Shown here: positions 33,383-41,304 of the stretch, piece after piece | How positions within the stretch are numbered: the first letter of the stretch is position 1 | Layout of the letters: each line of letters begins with the position of its first letter | Assembly: GCA_905479715.1 (NCBI GenBank) | Contig: CAJQNR010000106.1 | Location: 1 to 42,602, forward strand | Length of the DNA stretch: 42,602 nt | Reading direction: 5' to 3' | From: an uncultured Sphingorhabdus sp. | Lineage (GTDB): Bacteria; Pseudomonadota; Alphaproteobacteria; Sphingomonadales; Sphingomonadaceae | Made by a program: the position numbers and the translations under genes | Notes under the pieces: generated by a model | What the model was told of the DNA's origin: nothing | The model's input: the letters and a program-made list of their open reading frames with translations, nothing else | The model's database searches: none

Positions 33383-34831
33383 TTAAGAGCCTGACTGGCT
33401 GGAAGCAAGAGGAACGAGTTTGCCGGGGTTCATAATGTTCTTTGGATCGACCGCCGTTTTTATTGCGCGAAGCATGGTCAGGCGGGCATCGGATGACAAC
33501 CGCTCCAATTCGGTGCGTTTGCTTTGTCCGATACCATGTTCTGCCGATATCGAACCGCCTGCTGCAATGACAAGGTCATGGACCAGTGGTGTTATCTGGT
33601 TGCCATATTCCGTTTCCCAAATCTTTGCTTGTGCGCCCGACGGCGCTTTGACGTGTAAATGGACGTTACCGTCTCCCATGTGGCCGAAGGCAGCAACCTT
33701 TGTCCCTGGAAATTTCGCTTCGATAACCGGAGCCGCGTCGTTGATGAATTGGGCCATGCCGGCCACCGGAACGCTTATGTCATGCTGCAGAGCCGGACCG
33801 TTGGCACGCTCTGCTTCGGAAATGGAATCGCGAATCTTCCAGAAATCTTCGGCCTGTTGTTCGCTGGTCGCGAGGGTTGCATCTTCGATCAACCCCCTTT
33901 CCAGGGCCACTGCGAGCAGGGCTTCGATAACCGATCGCGGGTCTTGTGCATCCGTCTGGTCGCGGACGATTTCGATCAGCACATGCCAGCGATGGGTGCC
34001 TTTCAATGGCGACCGGGTATCCGGAATGTGACGCAAAACCGAAGCCAGGCATGTTGCCGGGATAATTTCAAAACCTTCGAGTGACAGTGGTGCCCGGCTG
34101 TCGAGAAACCGGAACAGCTGATAGGCCTTGTCTGTGCTGTCAACAGCGGCCCAGGCAACGCAGCGATCGACCAAAGCGGGCACGGTTTTCAATGTCGCGG
34201 CGGTGACCACGCCCAATGTCCCTTCGCCGCCGACGAACAATTGCTTCAGATCATAACCGCGATTGTCTTTCTTGAGCGCGGCGAGCCCATCGAAAATGCT
34301 GCCATCCGGGAGCACGGCTTCAATGCCGGCCACCAGCGAGCGCATCGTGCCGTGGCGGAGTACCTGGGTGCCACCAGCATTTGTGGAAATAAGACCGCCG
34401 ACCGTAGCAGAGCCTTTGCCGCCGAGGGTTAGCGGAAATCTCTGTCCCTTTTCTGCAAGGGCATCGTGCAGATTCTGGAGAATCACGCCAGCCTCGCACA
34501 CAACCAAACGGTCTTCCGGCGCCATCGACCGGATCCGATTCATCCGGCGGAGAGACAAGATGATCGATTGGCCGGTCTCGTCAGGGGTCGCCCCGCCGAC
34601 CATCCCGCTGTTGCCACCCTGCGGGACGACGGGGATTGCGTTGTCGTTTGCAATTCTCAGTATTTCTGACGTTTCCTGTGTGGTCGCCGGGGAGAGCATG
34701 GCTGCCGCTGTCCCGGTGTATCGGCCGCGCCAGTCGGTGAGCCAGGGGGCCATATCATCACCGGCGCGGATAAATCCTTTTGGACCGACAACAGCCAGCA
34801 TCTGTTCCTGCCATTTTTCGTTCTCTGGCAT
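33383..34831 (-). CDS. FAD-linked oxidoreductase (D-2-hydroxyglutarate/D-lactate dehydrogenase type)
   Basis: A 482-residue flavoprotein of the VAO/PCMH fold. FAD-binding parts include VVPQGGNSGMVGGA, LGGKGSATVGGLISTNAGG and GYDLKQLFVGGEGTLGVVT. The C-terminal half has FGHMGDGNVHLHVK, whose histidines bind zinc in D-2-hydroxyglutarate dehydrogenases, and AEHGIGQSKR. Enzymes of this kind oxidise D-2-hydroxy acids; glycolate or D-lactate cannot be excluded. The second of two close ATGs (34831) is chosen because GGAG lies seven bases upstream; 34837 is too near. An upstream TGACA dyad may control it. Confidence 0.9.
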   Translation of the reverse strand: MPENEKWQEQMLAVVGPKGFIRAGDDMAPWLTDWRGRYTGTAAAMLSPATTQETSEILRIANDNAIPVVPQGGNSGMVGGATPDETGQSIILSLRRMNRIRSMAPEDRLVVCEAGVILQNLHDALAEKGQRFPLTLGGKGSATVGGLISTNAGGTQVLRHGTMRSLVAGIEAVLPDGSIFDGLAALKKDNRGYDLKQLFVGGEGTLGVVTAATLKTVPALVDRCVAWAAVDSTDKAYQLFRFLDSRAPLSLEGFEIIPATCLASVLRHIPDTRSPLKGTHRWHVLIEIVRDQTDAQDPRSVIEALLAVALERGLIEDATLATSEQQAEDFWKIRDSISEAERANGPALQHDISVPVAGMAQFINDAAPVIEAKFPGTKVAAFGHMGDGNVHLHVKAPSGAQAKIWETEYGNQITPLVHDLVIAAGGSISAEHGIGQSKRTELERLSSDARLTMLRAIKTAVDPKNIMNPGKLVPLASSQSGS

Positions 34832-34933
34832 AACCATACTCCTTTGCGATGGGCTGTTTGTTCGCTAACATGTCTTCCTATGCGCTATCCGGCTGGCGCT
34901 GTAACAGGCAAGTTTTCTCATGAGAATGATAAA

Positions 34934-34946
34934 TGACAATTTGTCA
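34934..34946. promoter_or_regulatory. TGACA-ATT-TGTCA dyad between divergent genes
   Basis: An exact five-base inverted repeat with a three-base spacer sits in the 170-base region between the dehydrogenase and the following divergent gene. GntR- or MarR-type regulators bind such short dyads; no such regulator is adjacent, so the protein is unknown. Confidence 0.4.
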
Positions 34947-35007
34947 GTTCATGCAATGTTCAATCGTTGCTGATATAGCGAAGACAAGGGTTAATTAAGG
35001 GATTTCG

Positions 35008-35514
35008 GTGAGTCTGTCACTTATTGCGATATTGCTGCTTTCTGTGCCGGATGCGCGCGGGATGCCGGTAGCGGACAATCTGTCTGCCGATACAGACACG
35101 GCTGGAACCTATGTGCCTGCGCGGCCGGATGTCTATGCACAGGTCCGGATCGAAAAGCGCGTGATCATCCGGGTGCCGCGCCGGAGGCCGAACGCATTGA
35201 CGCCGAAAGCGGATTTTTCACAGGAAGTGCCACGACAGAAATATAAGGAAAAGAAAATCGGCAAATGTCTGCCGATGGACAATATTCTGGGCGTGCAGAT
35301 GTTTGCTGATCAATATCTCGATCTGGTTACGCGGGACCGCAGGCGAATCCGGGCGCAGCTCGAAGACAATTGTCCGTCACGCAGCTTCTATTCCGGCTTT
35401 TACATGGAGAAGTCGAGCGATGGGAAAATTTGTACCGGTCGCGATATCCTGCACTCGCGGACCGGAGCCAAATGCGAAATTGAACGATTTCGCGAACTTG
35501 TCCCGCAACGCTAG
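35008..35514 (+). CDS. uncharacterised exported protein
   Basis: A 168-residue protein with a probable signal peptide (MSLSLIAILLLSVPDARGMP). The mature part has a basic region (RIEKRVIIRVPRRRPNAL) and three cysteines toward the C-terminus, in KCLPMD, EDNCPSRSF and GKICTG, with a fourth in AKCEIERF, so disulfides are likely. The last half has IGKCLPMDNILGVQMF and SGFYMEKSSDGKICTGRDIL. I know no family; similar proteins occur in sphingomonads. GTG start 35008 has AAGGGA five bases upstream. Confidence 0.75.
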   Translation: MSLSLIAILLLSVPDARGMPVADNLSADTDTAGTYVPARPDVYAQVRIEKRVIIRVPRRRPNALTPKADFSQEVPRQKYKEKKIGKCLPMDNILGVQMFADQYLDLVTRDRRRIRAQLEDNCPSRSFYSGFYMEKSSDGKICTGRDILHSRTGAKCEIERFRELVPQR

Positions 35515-35582
35515 ATCAAGCGAGAAAGCTTGACAAATTCGGGATATGCGACCATTGCCCGGCACGGCCGAGAGGCTAAGAC

Positions 35583-35610
35583 AGGATGCAAGGGTGCATC
35601 CTATATTTTT
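35583..35610 (+). terminator. terminator-like hairpin in the helicase leader
   Basis: AGGATGCA (35583-35590) and TGCATCCT (35595-35602) form a perfect stem with an AGGG loop, followed by ATATTTTT. It ends only 12 bases before the helicase ATG, so it either ends the upstream gene or, if the TTGACA at 35530-35535 is the helicase -35 box, acts as a leader attenuator. Confidence 0.6.
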
Positions 35611-35621
35611 CCGGAACCACT

Positions 35622-37016
35622 ATGAAATTTGCCGATATCGGCCTGTCTGAAGAACTGCTGAAATCCGTAGCCGAAGCTGGCTATGACGAACCGACGCCGA
35701 TTCAGGCGCAGGCTATCCCCTCCGTATTGATGATGAAAGATATCATTGGCATTGCCCAGACCGGCACGGGCAAAACCGCGAGTTTTGTGCTGCCAATGAT
35801 AGATATTCTGGCGCATGGCCGGTCGCGCGCGCGGATGCCGCGGTCGCTGATCCTGGAGCCGACCCGCGAACTGGCCGCGCAGGTTGCCGAGAATTTCGAG
35901 AAATATGGCAAGAACCATAATCTCAGCATGGCGCTGCTGATCGGCGGCGTTTCGATGGGCGACCAGATCAAGGCGCTGGAAAAAGGCGTTGATGTACTGA
36001 TCGCGACACCGGGACGTTTGATGGACCTGTTCGATCGCGGACGGATTTTGATGTCAGGCTGCGAATTGCTGGTGATTGATGAAGCGGACCGGATGCTCGA
36101 TATGGGTTTCATTCCGGATATCGAATCGATCTGTTCGAAATTGCCGGCGACGCGTCAGACCATGCTGTTTTCGGCGACGATGCCACCGCCGATCAAGAAA
36201 TTGTCCGACCAGTTTCTCAACAATCCCAAATATATCGAGGTCTCGCGTCCGGCAACGGCCAATACTTCGATCGATCAATCGCTGATCGAGGTCGCTCCAA
36301 AGGCCAAGCGCAAATTGATTGTCGACATATTGGACAATGAAGGCGTCGAAACCGCCATCATTTTCTGCAATCGCAAAACCGAAGTGCGGGACCTTTGCGA
36401 GAGCCTGCGCAAGGACGGCTTTGATGCCGGGCAGATTCATGGCGACATGGATCAGAGCGCTCGTCTCGCGGAGCTTGACCGGTTCAAATCGGGTGAAATC
36501 AACATATTATGCGCATCCGATGTCGCTGCCCGCGGGCTGGACATCAAGGGCGTCAGCCATGTCATCAACTATGATATTCCCTGGCATCCCGATGACTATA
36601 TTCACCGGATCGGCCGTACCGGCCGCGCTGGAGCGACCGGAGTTGCGATCACCTTTGTCACCCGCAGCGATGCGGAGCATGTCGAGAGCATTCAAAAGCT
36701 GACCGGGATGAAAATTCCCATCCGCAAGGAGCGCAAGGGAAAAGCGACCAGCAAGCCGGCGGAAAAGGCTCCGGACAAAAAGGATTCGGAAAATTCCGAG
36801 CCGGCAAAACGGAAAGCGCCCCGGCAAGAGGATGCTTCGAAGAGACCGCGGCAAAATGATCGGCCGAAAAAGCCTCGTCAGGATGATGCGCCGAAGAAGC
36901 CGGCCCATGCTGCGAAGGTTGAGGACGAAAAGCCACCTGTGGTTCAGGCAGATGATATCGATGACGGCTGGAACGGCCCGATGCCGAGCTTTCTGGGTGC
37001 CAAGTTAAACCGCTAA
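35622..37016 (+). CDS. DEAD-box ATP-dependent RNA helicase (RhlE-like)
   Basis: A 464-residue RNA helicase that remodels structured RNA and may help ribosome assembly or cold adaptation. All core motifs are present: Q motif (DEPTPIQAQAIP), I AQTGTGKT (about 45-52), Ia EPTRELA, II VIDEADRML, III FSATMPP, IV IIFCNRK, V ASDVAARGLDIKGV, VI YIHRIGRTGRAG. The C-terminal 80 residues are a Lys/Arg/Pro/Glu-rich low-complexity tail (RKGKATSKPAEKAPDKK), likely RNA-binding. ATG 35622 is chosen by the canonical MKFADIGL start and GGAA upstream. A terminator-like hairpin sits just upstream. Confidence 0.94.
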   Translation: MKFADIGLSEELLKSVAEAGYDEPTPIQAQAIPSVLMMKDIIGIAQTGTGKTASFVLPMIDILAHGRSRARMPRSLILEPTRELAAQVAENFEKYGKNHNLSMALLIGGVSMGDQIKALEKGVDVLIATPGRLMDLFDRGRILMSGCELLVIDEADRMLDMGFIPDIESICSKLPATRQTMLFSATMPPPIKKLSDQFLNNPKYIEVSRPATANTSIDQSLIEVAPKAKRKLIVDILDNEGVETAIIFCNRKTEVRDLCESLRKDGFDAGQIHGDMDQSARLAELDRFKSGEINILCASDVAARGLDIKGVSHVINYDIPWHPDDYIHRIGRTGRAGATGVAITFVTRSDAEHVESIQKLTGMKIPIRKERKGKATSKPAEKAPDKKDSENSEPAKRKAPRQEDASKRPRQNDRPKKPRQDDAPKKPAHAAKVEDEKPPVVQADDIDDGWNGPMPSFLGAKLNR

Positions 37017-37023
37017 TTTGCGG

Positions 37024-37629
37024 CTATTGCAGCGTCAAACTGTCCAGGATCGTCGCCGCCAGCGGATCCATTGTCTTGGATTGGTCGGCGGCATAGGTCA
37101 CTTCCGCTTTTACCATTGTGCCATCGGGCTTGCGGAGCAGCCGCTGGCTTGATCGCAGGCCATTGGTCAGAATCCCTGACGCGCGATAATCATTTTCACC
37201 GACCGGCGCGCCCTCCATCGCGACATTGCCATCCTCGATCGCCTGAACCGCTTTGTTCCAGGCGGCGTCTTCGCGATTTTCTACCCAGGTCACGGCGAGC
37301 TTTGTACCGCTGACCATTTCGGTAAACACCCGACCGTCGTCATCGCTGTCCGCTTGATCGACCGTCCAGCCACTCGGCACCATCAATGTATATCCGCGCA
37401 AGGCGTTGGTATAGCTTTCCATGCTGGTGAGATCGACCGGGGCTGCGTCGGCATCCCCTTCCGCACTGGCCGCTTCGTCGCGGATCGCCTGGCTTGCGGC
37501 ATCGGCTTGTTTCGCGAGTTCTTCGCTCGATGGCACATCGCCGACAGCTTCCTGTTTTCCGCAGGCAGAAAGGAGCAGTGCGAGCGTGAGGGCGGCACCG
37601 AATGGAAGATTTGGAAGCATGTTTTTCAT
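37024..37629 (-). CDS. putative lipoprotein
   Basis: A 201-residue protein with a lipoprotein signal peptide (lipobox LSAC, Cys23), followed by an acidic Ala/Glu/Asp linker (about 30-65) and a compact domain: ESYTNALRGYTLMVPSGWTV, LAVTWVENREDAAW and TMVKAEVTYAADQSKTM. The Met/Pro-SGW segment and strand order recall small uncharacterised periplasmic domains, but I cannot name a family. The initiation site at 37629 is the first ATG of the signal peptide; the Shine-Dalgarno is poor. It is convergent with the helicase. A repeat array lies upstream. Confidence 0.75.
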   Translation of the reverse strand: MKNMLPNLPFGAALTLALLLSACGKQEAVGDVPSSEELAKQADAASQAIRDEAASAEGDADAAPVDLTSMESYTNALRGYTLMVPSGWTVDQADSDDDGRVFTEMVSGTKLAVTWVENREDAAWNKAVQAIEDGNVAMEGAPVGENDYRASGILTNGLRSSQRLLRKPDGTMVKAEVTYAADQSKTMDPLAATILDSLTLQ

Positions 37630-37669
37630 GCAAGCAGACTTAAGGCCAGCGGCCGCAAACTTCAATGGC

Positions 37670-37743
37670 GATGTTGGATTTCGGGAATGGCCGAAAATGT
37701 CAAATCCAACATCTCGAATCCAACAGGCCAAATCCAACATGTC
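37670..37743. repeat. 14-base tandem repeat array with inverted copy
   Basis: AAATCCAACATCTC (37702-37715), GAATCCAACAGGCC (37716-37729) and AAATCCAACATGTC (37730-37743) are three tandem 14-base units. An exact inverted copy, GATGTTGGATTT (37670-37681), pairs with AAATCCAACATC (37702-37713). The array lies just upstream of the lipoprotein gene and overlaps no gene I support. It could be a regulator-binding array or an extragenic repeat. Confidence 0.6.
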
Positions 37744-37769
37744 CGGTCCGACAGAACGGGCCAGCCGGA

Positions 37770-39197
37770 TCATGCCGCGTTATCAATCCCCAGATCAGCC
37801 AGCTTGCGATAGAGGGTCGAGCGCCCAATGCCCAGACGCCGCGCGACTTCGGTCATGCGACCGCGATAATGGCCGATTGCAAGGCGGATCACATCGGCTT
37901 CGATTTCGTCCAGCGGCCGCAGATTGCCATCCTCGCGATAAAGCGTGATGCCGATACCTTCCGGACTGTTCATCAGATGCGGATCGGCATCGCCGGATTC
38001 GGCAACGAAGGACGCGATCTGTGGAAATTCGTCGCAGGTCAGGGCGTTGCGGTCGCACATGACCGCGGCACGGAACAGCACGCTTTGCAACTGGCGAACA
38101 TTGCCCGGCCAGCGATAGCTGCGCAGAAGGTTGAGCGCTTCGTCGGTGATGCCGAGGCTGCGCAGGCCCGGCTGGAGGGCGAGACGGGCAAGGAAATGGC
38201 GCGCCAGTGCCGGAATGTCGCCGGTCCGGTCGCGCAGCGGCGGGATCGTAAGCTGGACGACATTCATCTGATAATAGAGATCTTCGCGGAAATTGTCATT
38301 TTCGACTTCCCGCTGCAGCTTGCGGTTGGTCGCCGCGATGATCCGGACGTCGAGCTGGAAGCTGTTCGGGCTGCCGAGCGGCTGGATATCGGAATGTTTC
38401 AGGAAGCGCAGCAGACGGACCTGGGTTTCCGGCGGAATCCGGTCGACCTCGTCGAGGAAAATCGTGCCGCCCTCGGCCTGCTGAAGCAGACCGATCTTGC
38501 GGTCGAATGCACCGGTAAAAGCGCCCTTTTCATGACCGAAAAGGATCGAATCGAGGAGATTTCCGGTAATTGCACCACAATTCAGCTTCAACATCGGCAA
38601 TTTTGACCGCGGGCTTGCGGCATGAATGGCGTCGGCGATCACTTCCTTGCCAACCCCGCCTTCGCCTTCGATCAATACCGGAACGCGGGCGCGGGCGGCC
38701 TTGGCGGCGATCGCCAGCGCCGCGCGGAATGCCGGCGCAGCGCCGACAATTTCCTCAAATTCGAGCGGTACCGAGATTTTTTCGCTGAGCGGGCGCAGTT
38801 CGCCGGTATCCTTGGAGGATTCCACGGCAGCATTGAGCGCCTGGAGCATCAGCTCGGGGGCGACCGGCTTAATCAGATAATCGGTGGCGCCTGCCCGCAC
38901 CGCCTCGACCGCTTCCGAGATCGAACCGACCGCGGTGAGCATGAGCACCGGCAAGGCGGGCCGACGGGATTTCAGTTCGGCAATCAGGTCGGTGGCTTCG
39001 GAACCCGGCACCCAATGATCGAGGATGATGGCATCAAGCATCATCCCGTCCTGCGTACCCAGCGTCGCAATCGCGGTTTCCGCATCGCGGGCGACGATGG
39101 TACGGAATCCGGCCCGTGAGGCCAGTGCAGAAATCAGCCGGCATTGGGCAGGCTCATCGTCGATCAGCAGCAGTAATTTTGTGCCGTTTTGTGCCAT
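37770..39197 (-). CDS. NtrC-type sigma-54-dependent response regulator
   Basis: A 475-residue three-domain activator. The receiver domain has IDDEP, phospho-acceptor Asp60 in ILDHWVPG (Trp where Met is usual) and LIKPV. The AAA+ domain has GEGGVGKE (variant Walker A), the sigma-54 contact loop GAFTGA in FGHEKGAFTGAFDRK, GGTIFLDEVDRI and the PLRDR region. A Fis-type helix-turn-helix ends the protein (VARRLGIGRSTLYRKLADLG). ATG 39197 is chosen since GGGA precedes it by five to six bases; two further ATGs lie upstream in frame. No partner kinase is next to it. Confidence 0.93.
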   Translation of the reverse strand: MAQNGTKLLLLIDDEPAQCRLISALASRAGFRTIVARDAETAIATLGTQDGMMLDAIILDHWVPGSEATDLIAELKSRRPALPVLMLTAVGSISEAVEAVRAGATDYLIKPVAPELMLQALNAAVESSKDTGELRPLSEKISVPLEFEEIVGAAPAFRAALAIAAKAARARVPVLIEGEGGVGKEVIADAIHAASPRSKLPMLKLNCGAITGNLLDSILFGHEKGAFTGAFDRKIGLLQQAEGGTIFLDEVDRIPPETQVRLLRFLKHSDIQPLGSPNSFQLDVRIIAATNRKLQREVENDNFREDLYYQMNVVQLTIPPLRDRTGDIPALARHFLARLALQPGLRSLGITDEALNLLRSYRWPGNVRQLQSVLFRAAVMCDRNALTCDEFPQIASFVAESGDADPHLMNSPEGIGITLYREDGNLRPLDEIEADVIRLAIGHYRGRMTEVARRLGIGRSTLYRKLADLGIDNAA

Positions 39198-39289
39198 TTT
39201 TTTCCCGATTGTCCCAGAATGAAGCATATTCATAGCGCCAACCGGTAAAGAGCGGATTAAAGGACCGATAAATATTCTATCGAAAATGA

Positions 39290-39344
39290 CGGTGGGTAAC
39301 GCTTGAGCAGCGGCTTATATCGGGTTACACCTCCCACCGCTTTT
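39290..39344 (+). promoter_or_regulatory. large leader hairpin before the coxIV-pnt operon
   Basis: CGGTGG (39290-39295) pairs with CCACCG (39334-39339), and GTAAC (39296-39300) with GTTAC (39324-39328), forming a bulged stem followed by CTTTT. It lies 28 bases before the first gene, where it would be in the 5' leader if transcription starts upstream; it may be an attenuator-like or stability element. Confidence 0.45.
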
Positions 39345-39371
39345 GAACAAAATTGAAAATATGGGGAAGTC

Positions 39372-39494
39372 ATGACATCGAACAATAATTTTGGACCAGC
39401 ACAGGAATCATATAATCGCTTTCTGTCGCTGTTGAAAATCGGCACCATTGGTGCTGCGCTCGTGGTAACATTGGTGGTTATTCTTATTTCCTAA
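39372..39494 (+). CDS. aa3-type cytochrome c oxidase subunit IV-like small protein
   Basis: A 40-residue peptide: the charged N-terminus MTSNNNFGPAQESYNRFLSL leads into one membrane helix (LKIGTIGAALVVTLVVILIS). This matches the short family of bacterial aa3-type cytochrome c oxidase subunit IV, which attaches to the oxidase core and commonly stands before pnt genes in related bacteria. GGGGA lies four bases upstream of the ATG. It ends 16 bases before pntAA, so it belongs to that operon and links respiration with transhydrogenase. Confidence 0.8.
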   Translation: MTSNNNFGPAQESYNRFLSLLKIGTIGAALVVTLVVILIS

Positions 39495-39510
39495 CTGATT
39501 GGAATATTTC

Positions 39511-40638
39511 GTGAAAATCGCGGTTTTGAAGGAGCTCGCCGACGGCGAGACGCGCGTCAGCGCATCGCCAGAAACGGTCAAGAAATTCATCGCTCTGGGC
39601 GCATCCCTGGCCGTCGAGAAGGGCGCGGGCGTTTCGGCGTCGGTTGCCGACAAGGATTATCAGGAAATGGGCGCGACCATCGGCACGCGCCAGGCGGTTC
39701 TGAAAGATGCCGACATCGTCCTGGCGGTGCAGGGGCCTGATCCGGCGTCGTTAAAGGGTATCAAGAAAGGTGCCTGGCTGGTGGCCAGCCTCAATCCTTT
39801 CGGAGAACGCAAACGGGTCGATGCCTATGCCAAGCTCGGCATCGATGCGCTGGCGATGGAATTCATGCCGCGGATTACCCGCGCGCAGTCGATGGATATC
39901 CTCTCGTCGCAGTCCAATCTGTCGGGCTATAAATCCGTCATTCTGGCTGCCAATGAATATGGCCGCGCCTTTCCAATGATGATGACCGCAGCGGGCACGG
40001 TGTCCGCCGCGCGCTGCTTCGTCATGGGGGTTGGCGTTGCCGGATTGCAGGCGATTGCCACCGCACGGCGTCTTGGCGCACAGGTCAGCGCGACCGATGT
40101 GCGCAGTGCCACCAAGGAGCAGATTCAGTCGCTCGGCGCGAAGCCGATATTCGTGGAATCGGTCGAAGGGATCGAGGGCGAAGGTTCCGGCGGCTATGCC
40201 ACGGAAATGAGCGAGGAATATCAGAAGGCCCAGGCCGAACTGGTGTCCAGCCATATCGCCAAGCAGGATATCGTCATCACCACCGCGCTGATCCCCGGAC
40301 GCGCCGCACCGCGGCTGATTTCGGACGCGCAGATCGCGACGATGCGAACCGGCAGCGTGATTGTCGATCTCGCGGCGGAACAGGGTGGCAATGTCGAAGG
40401 TGCTGTTGCGGGCAAGACTGTGGAAAAACATGGCGTCAAGATTGTCGGCGCGCAGAATATTCCGGCGATGATGGCAGCCGACAGTTCGGCGCTCTTCTCG
40501 CGCAATCTCTATAATTTCCTCAGCGCCTATTGGGATGAAGAGGCCAAGCGGCCCGTATTGCCCGATGACGACGAGGTAACAATTGGCATACGCCTGACCA
40601 AGGATGGCAAGGTTGTGAACGAGCGGCTGATGGGGTGA
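39511..40638 (+). CDS. pntAA: NAD(P) transhydrogenase subunit alpha part 1
   Basis: NAD(H)-binding domain I of the proton-translocating transhydrogenase, which makes NADPH using the proton gradient. The 375 residues start MKIAVLKELADGETRVSASP. Conserved parts are RITRAQSMDILSSQSNLSGYKSV, the Rossmann motif VMGVGVAGLQAIATARRLGA, SATDVR and TTALIPGRAAPRLI. The start is GTG 39511, with GGAA about seven bases upstream; the TTG at 39499 is less likely. The membrane parts are encoded separately by pntAB and pntB, as in other alphaproteobacteria, but a PH-domain gene has been inserted between. Confidence 0.95.
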   Translation: MKIAVLKELADGETRVSASPETVKKFIALGASLAVEKGAGVSASVADKDYQEMGATIGTRQAVLKDADIVLAVQGPDPASLKGIKKGAWLVASLNPFGERKRVDAYAKLGIDALAMEFMPRITRAQSMDILSSQSNLSGYKSVILAANEYGRAFPMMMTAAGTVSAARCFVMGVGVAGLQAIATARRLGAQVSATDVRSATKEQIQSLGAKPIFVESVEGIEGEGSGGYATEMSEEYQKAQAELVSSHIAKQDIVITTALIPGRAAPRLISDAQIATMRTGSVIVDLAAEQGGNVEGAVAGKTVEKHGVKIVGAQNIPAMMAADSSALFSRNLYNFLSAYWDEEAKRPVLPDDDEVTIGIRLTKDGKVVNERLMG

Positions 40639-40648
40639 GGAAATAGCT

Positions 40649-41008
40649 ATGGGGCTGCTCAATGCAACAGCCGGTGAACCGGCAGATTTTATTGCGAAGC
40701 ACGGACATGCGCTGACCGATGGCGAAGACGTGGTAGTAGTTTTCAAAACTATTCGAGACTGGATTGCATTTACCTCTTGGCGGGTGATTTATGTGAATGT
40801 GCAGGGGATCACCGGTAGCAAAAAAGAATATTTAACCGTGCCTTATCGATCGATAACTGCATATTCGATTGAAAGTGCGGGAACTTTTGACCTCGATGCC
40901 GAGATCAAAATCTATCTTTCGGGTCGGACCCCGATTGAATTTAAAATCGGAAAAAACTCCGATGTAGATGCGATGCAAAAATTAATGGCAGACAAACTGG
41001 AACGATAA
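40649..41008 (+). CDS. bacterial PH-domain protein inside the pnt operon
   Basis: A 119-residue protein resembling the bacterial pleckstrin-homology fold (bPH_1 type): EDVVVVFKTIRDWIAFTSWR, then RVIYVNVQGITGSKKEYLTV, PYRSITAYSIESAGTFDLD and AEIKIYLSGRTPIEFKIGK, ending in a helix (DVDAMQKLMADKLER). No signal peptide. It has GAGGAA before ATG, and its TAA shares one base with the pntAB start, so it is a true member of the operon. Its G+C is low: 132 of 300 bases (44%) at 40681-40980, against 58-65% in lines of pntAA and pntAB I counted, a sign of later acquisition. Function unknown. Confidence 0.8.
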   Translation: MGLLNATAGEPADFIAKHGHALTDGEDVVVVFKTIRDWIAFTSWRVIYVNVQGITGSKKEYLTVPYRSITAYSIESAGTFDLDAEIKIYLSGRTPIEFKIGKNSDVDAMQKLMADKLER

Positions 41009-41304
41009 TGGACTTTATATCAATCTTATCAATTTTCGTGATGGCCTGTTTTGTCGGCTATTATGTTGTCTGGTCGGTGACCCCGGCCTTGCACACGCCG
41101 CTGATGGCGGTGACCAATGCGATTAGCTCGGTGATCATTGTCGGCGCGCTGATTGCAGCGGCTGCGGGATCGCAGGCGGATGGCGGGCAGACCGCCAAAT
41201 GGCTGGGTCTGGTTGGCGTTGTGCTGGCGAGCGTGAATATATTTGGCGGCTTTGCCGTGACCGAGCGGATGCTCGCGATGTACAAGAAAAAGGAGCGCAA
41301 ATAA
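41008..41304 (+). CDS. pntAB: NAD(P) transhydrogenase subunit alpha part 2
   Basis: Small membrane subunit (98 residues) with three hydrophobic helices at about 3-22, 32-55 and 66-85. Family marks are VVWSVTPALHTPLMAVTNAISSVI and VNIFGGFAVTERMLAMYKKK. It forms part of the proton channel (domain II) together with PntB. Its ATG overlaps the preceding TAA by one base and its TAA overlaps the pntB ATG, so three successive genes are tightly coupled. Confidence 0.95.
   Translation: MDFISILSIFVMACFVGYYVVWSVTPALHTPLMAVTNAISSVIIVGALIAAAAGSQADGGQTAKWLGLVGVVLASVNIFGGFAVTERMLAMYKKKERK

Noticed and set aside
34921-34946. GAGAATGATAA resembling half of a Fur box
   Set aside because: Only the first half matches; the second half diverges and no iron gene is adjacent. 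I kept only the TGACA dyad.
37665-38606. 313-codon plus-strand frame opposite the sigma-54 activator
   Set aside because: The opposite strand encodes intact receiver, AAA+ (GAFTGA) and Fis domains; this frame shows none.
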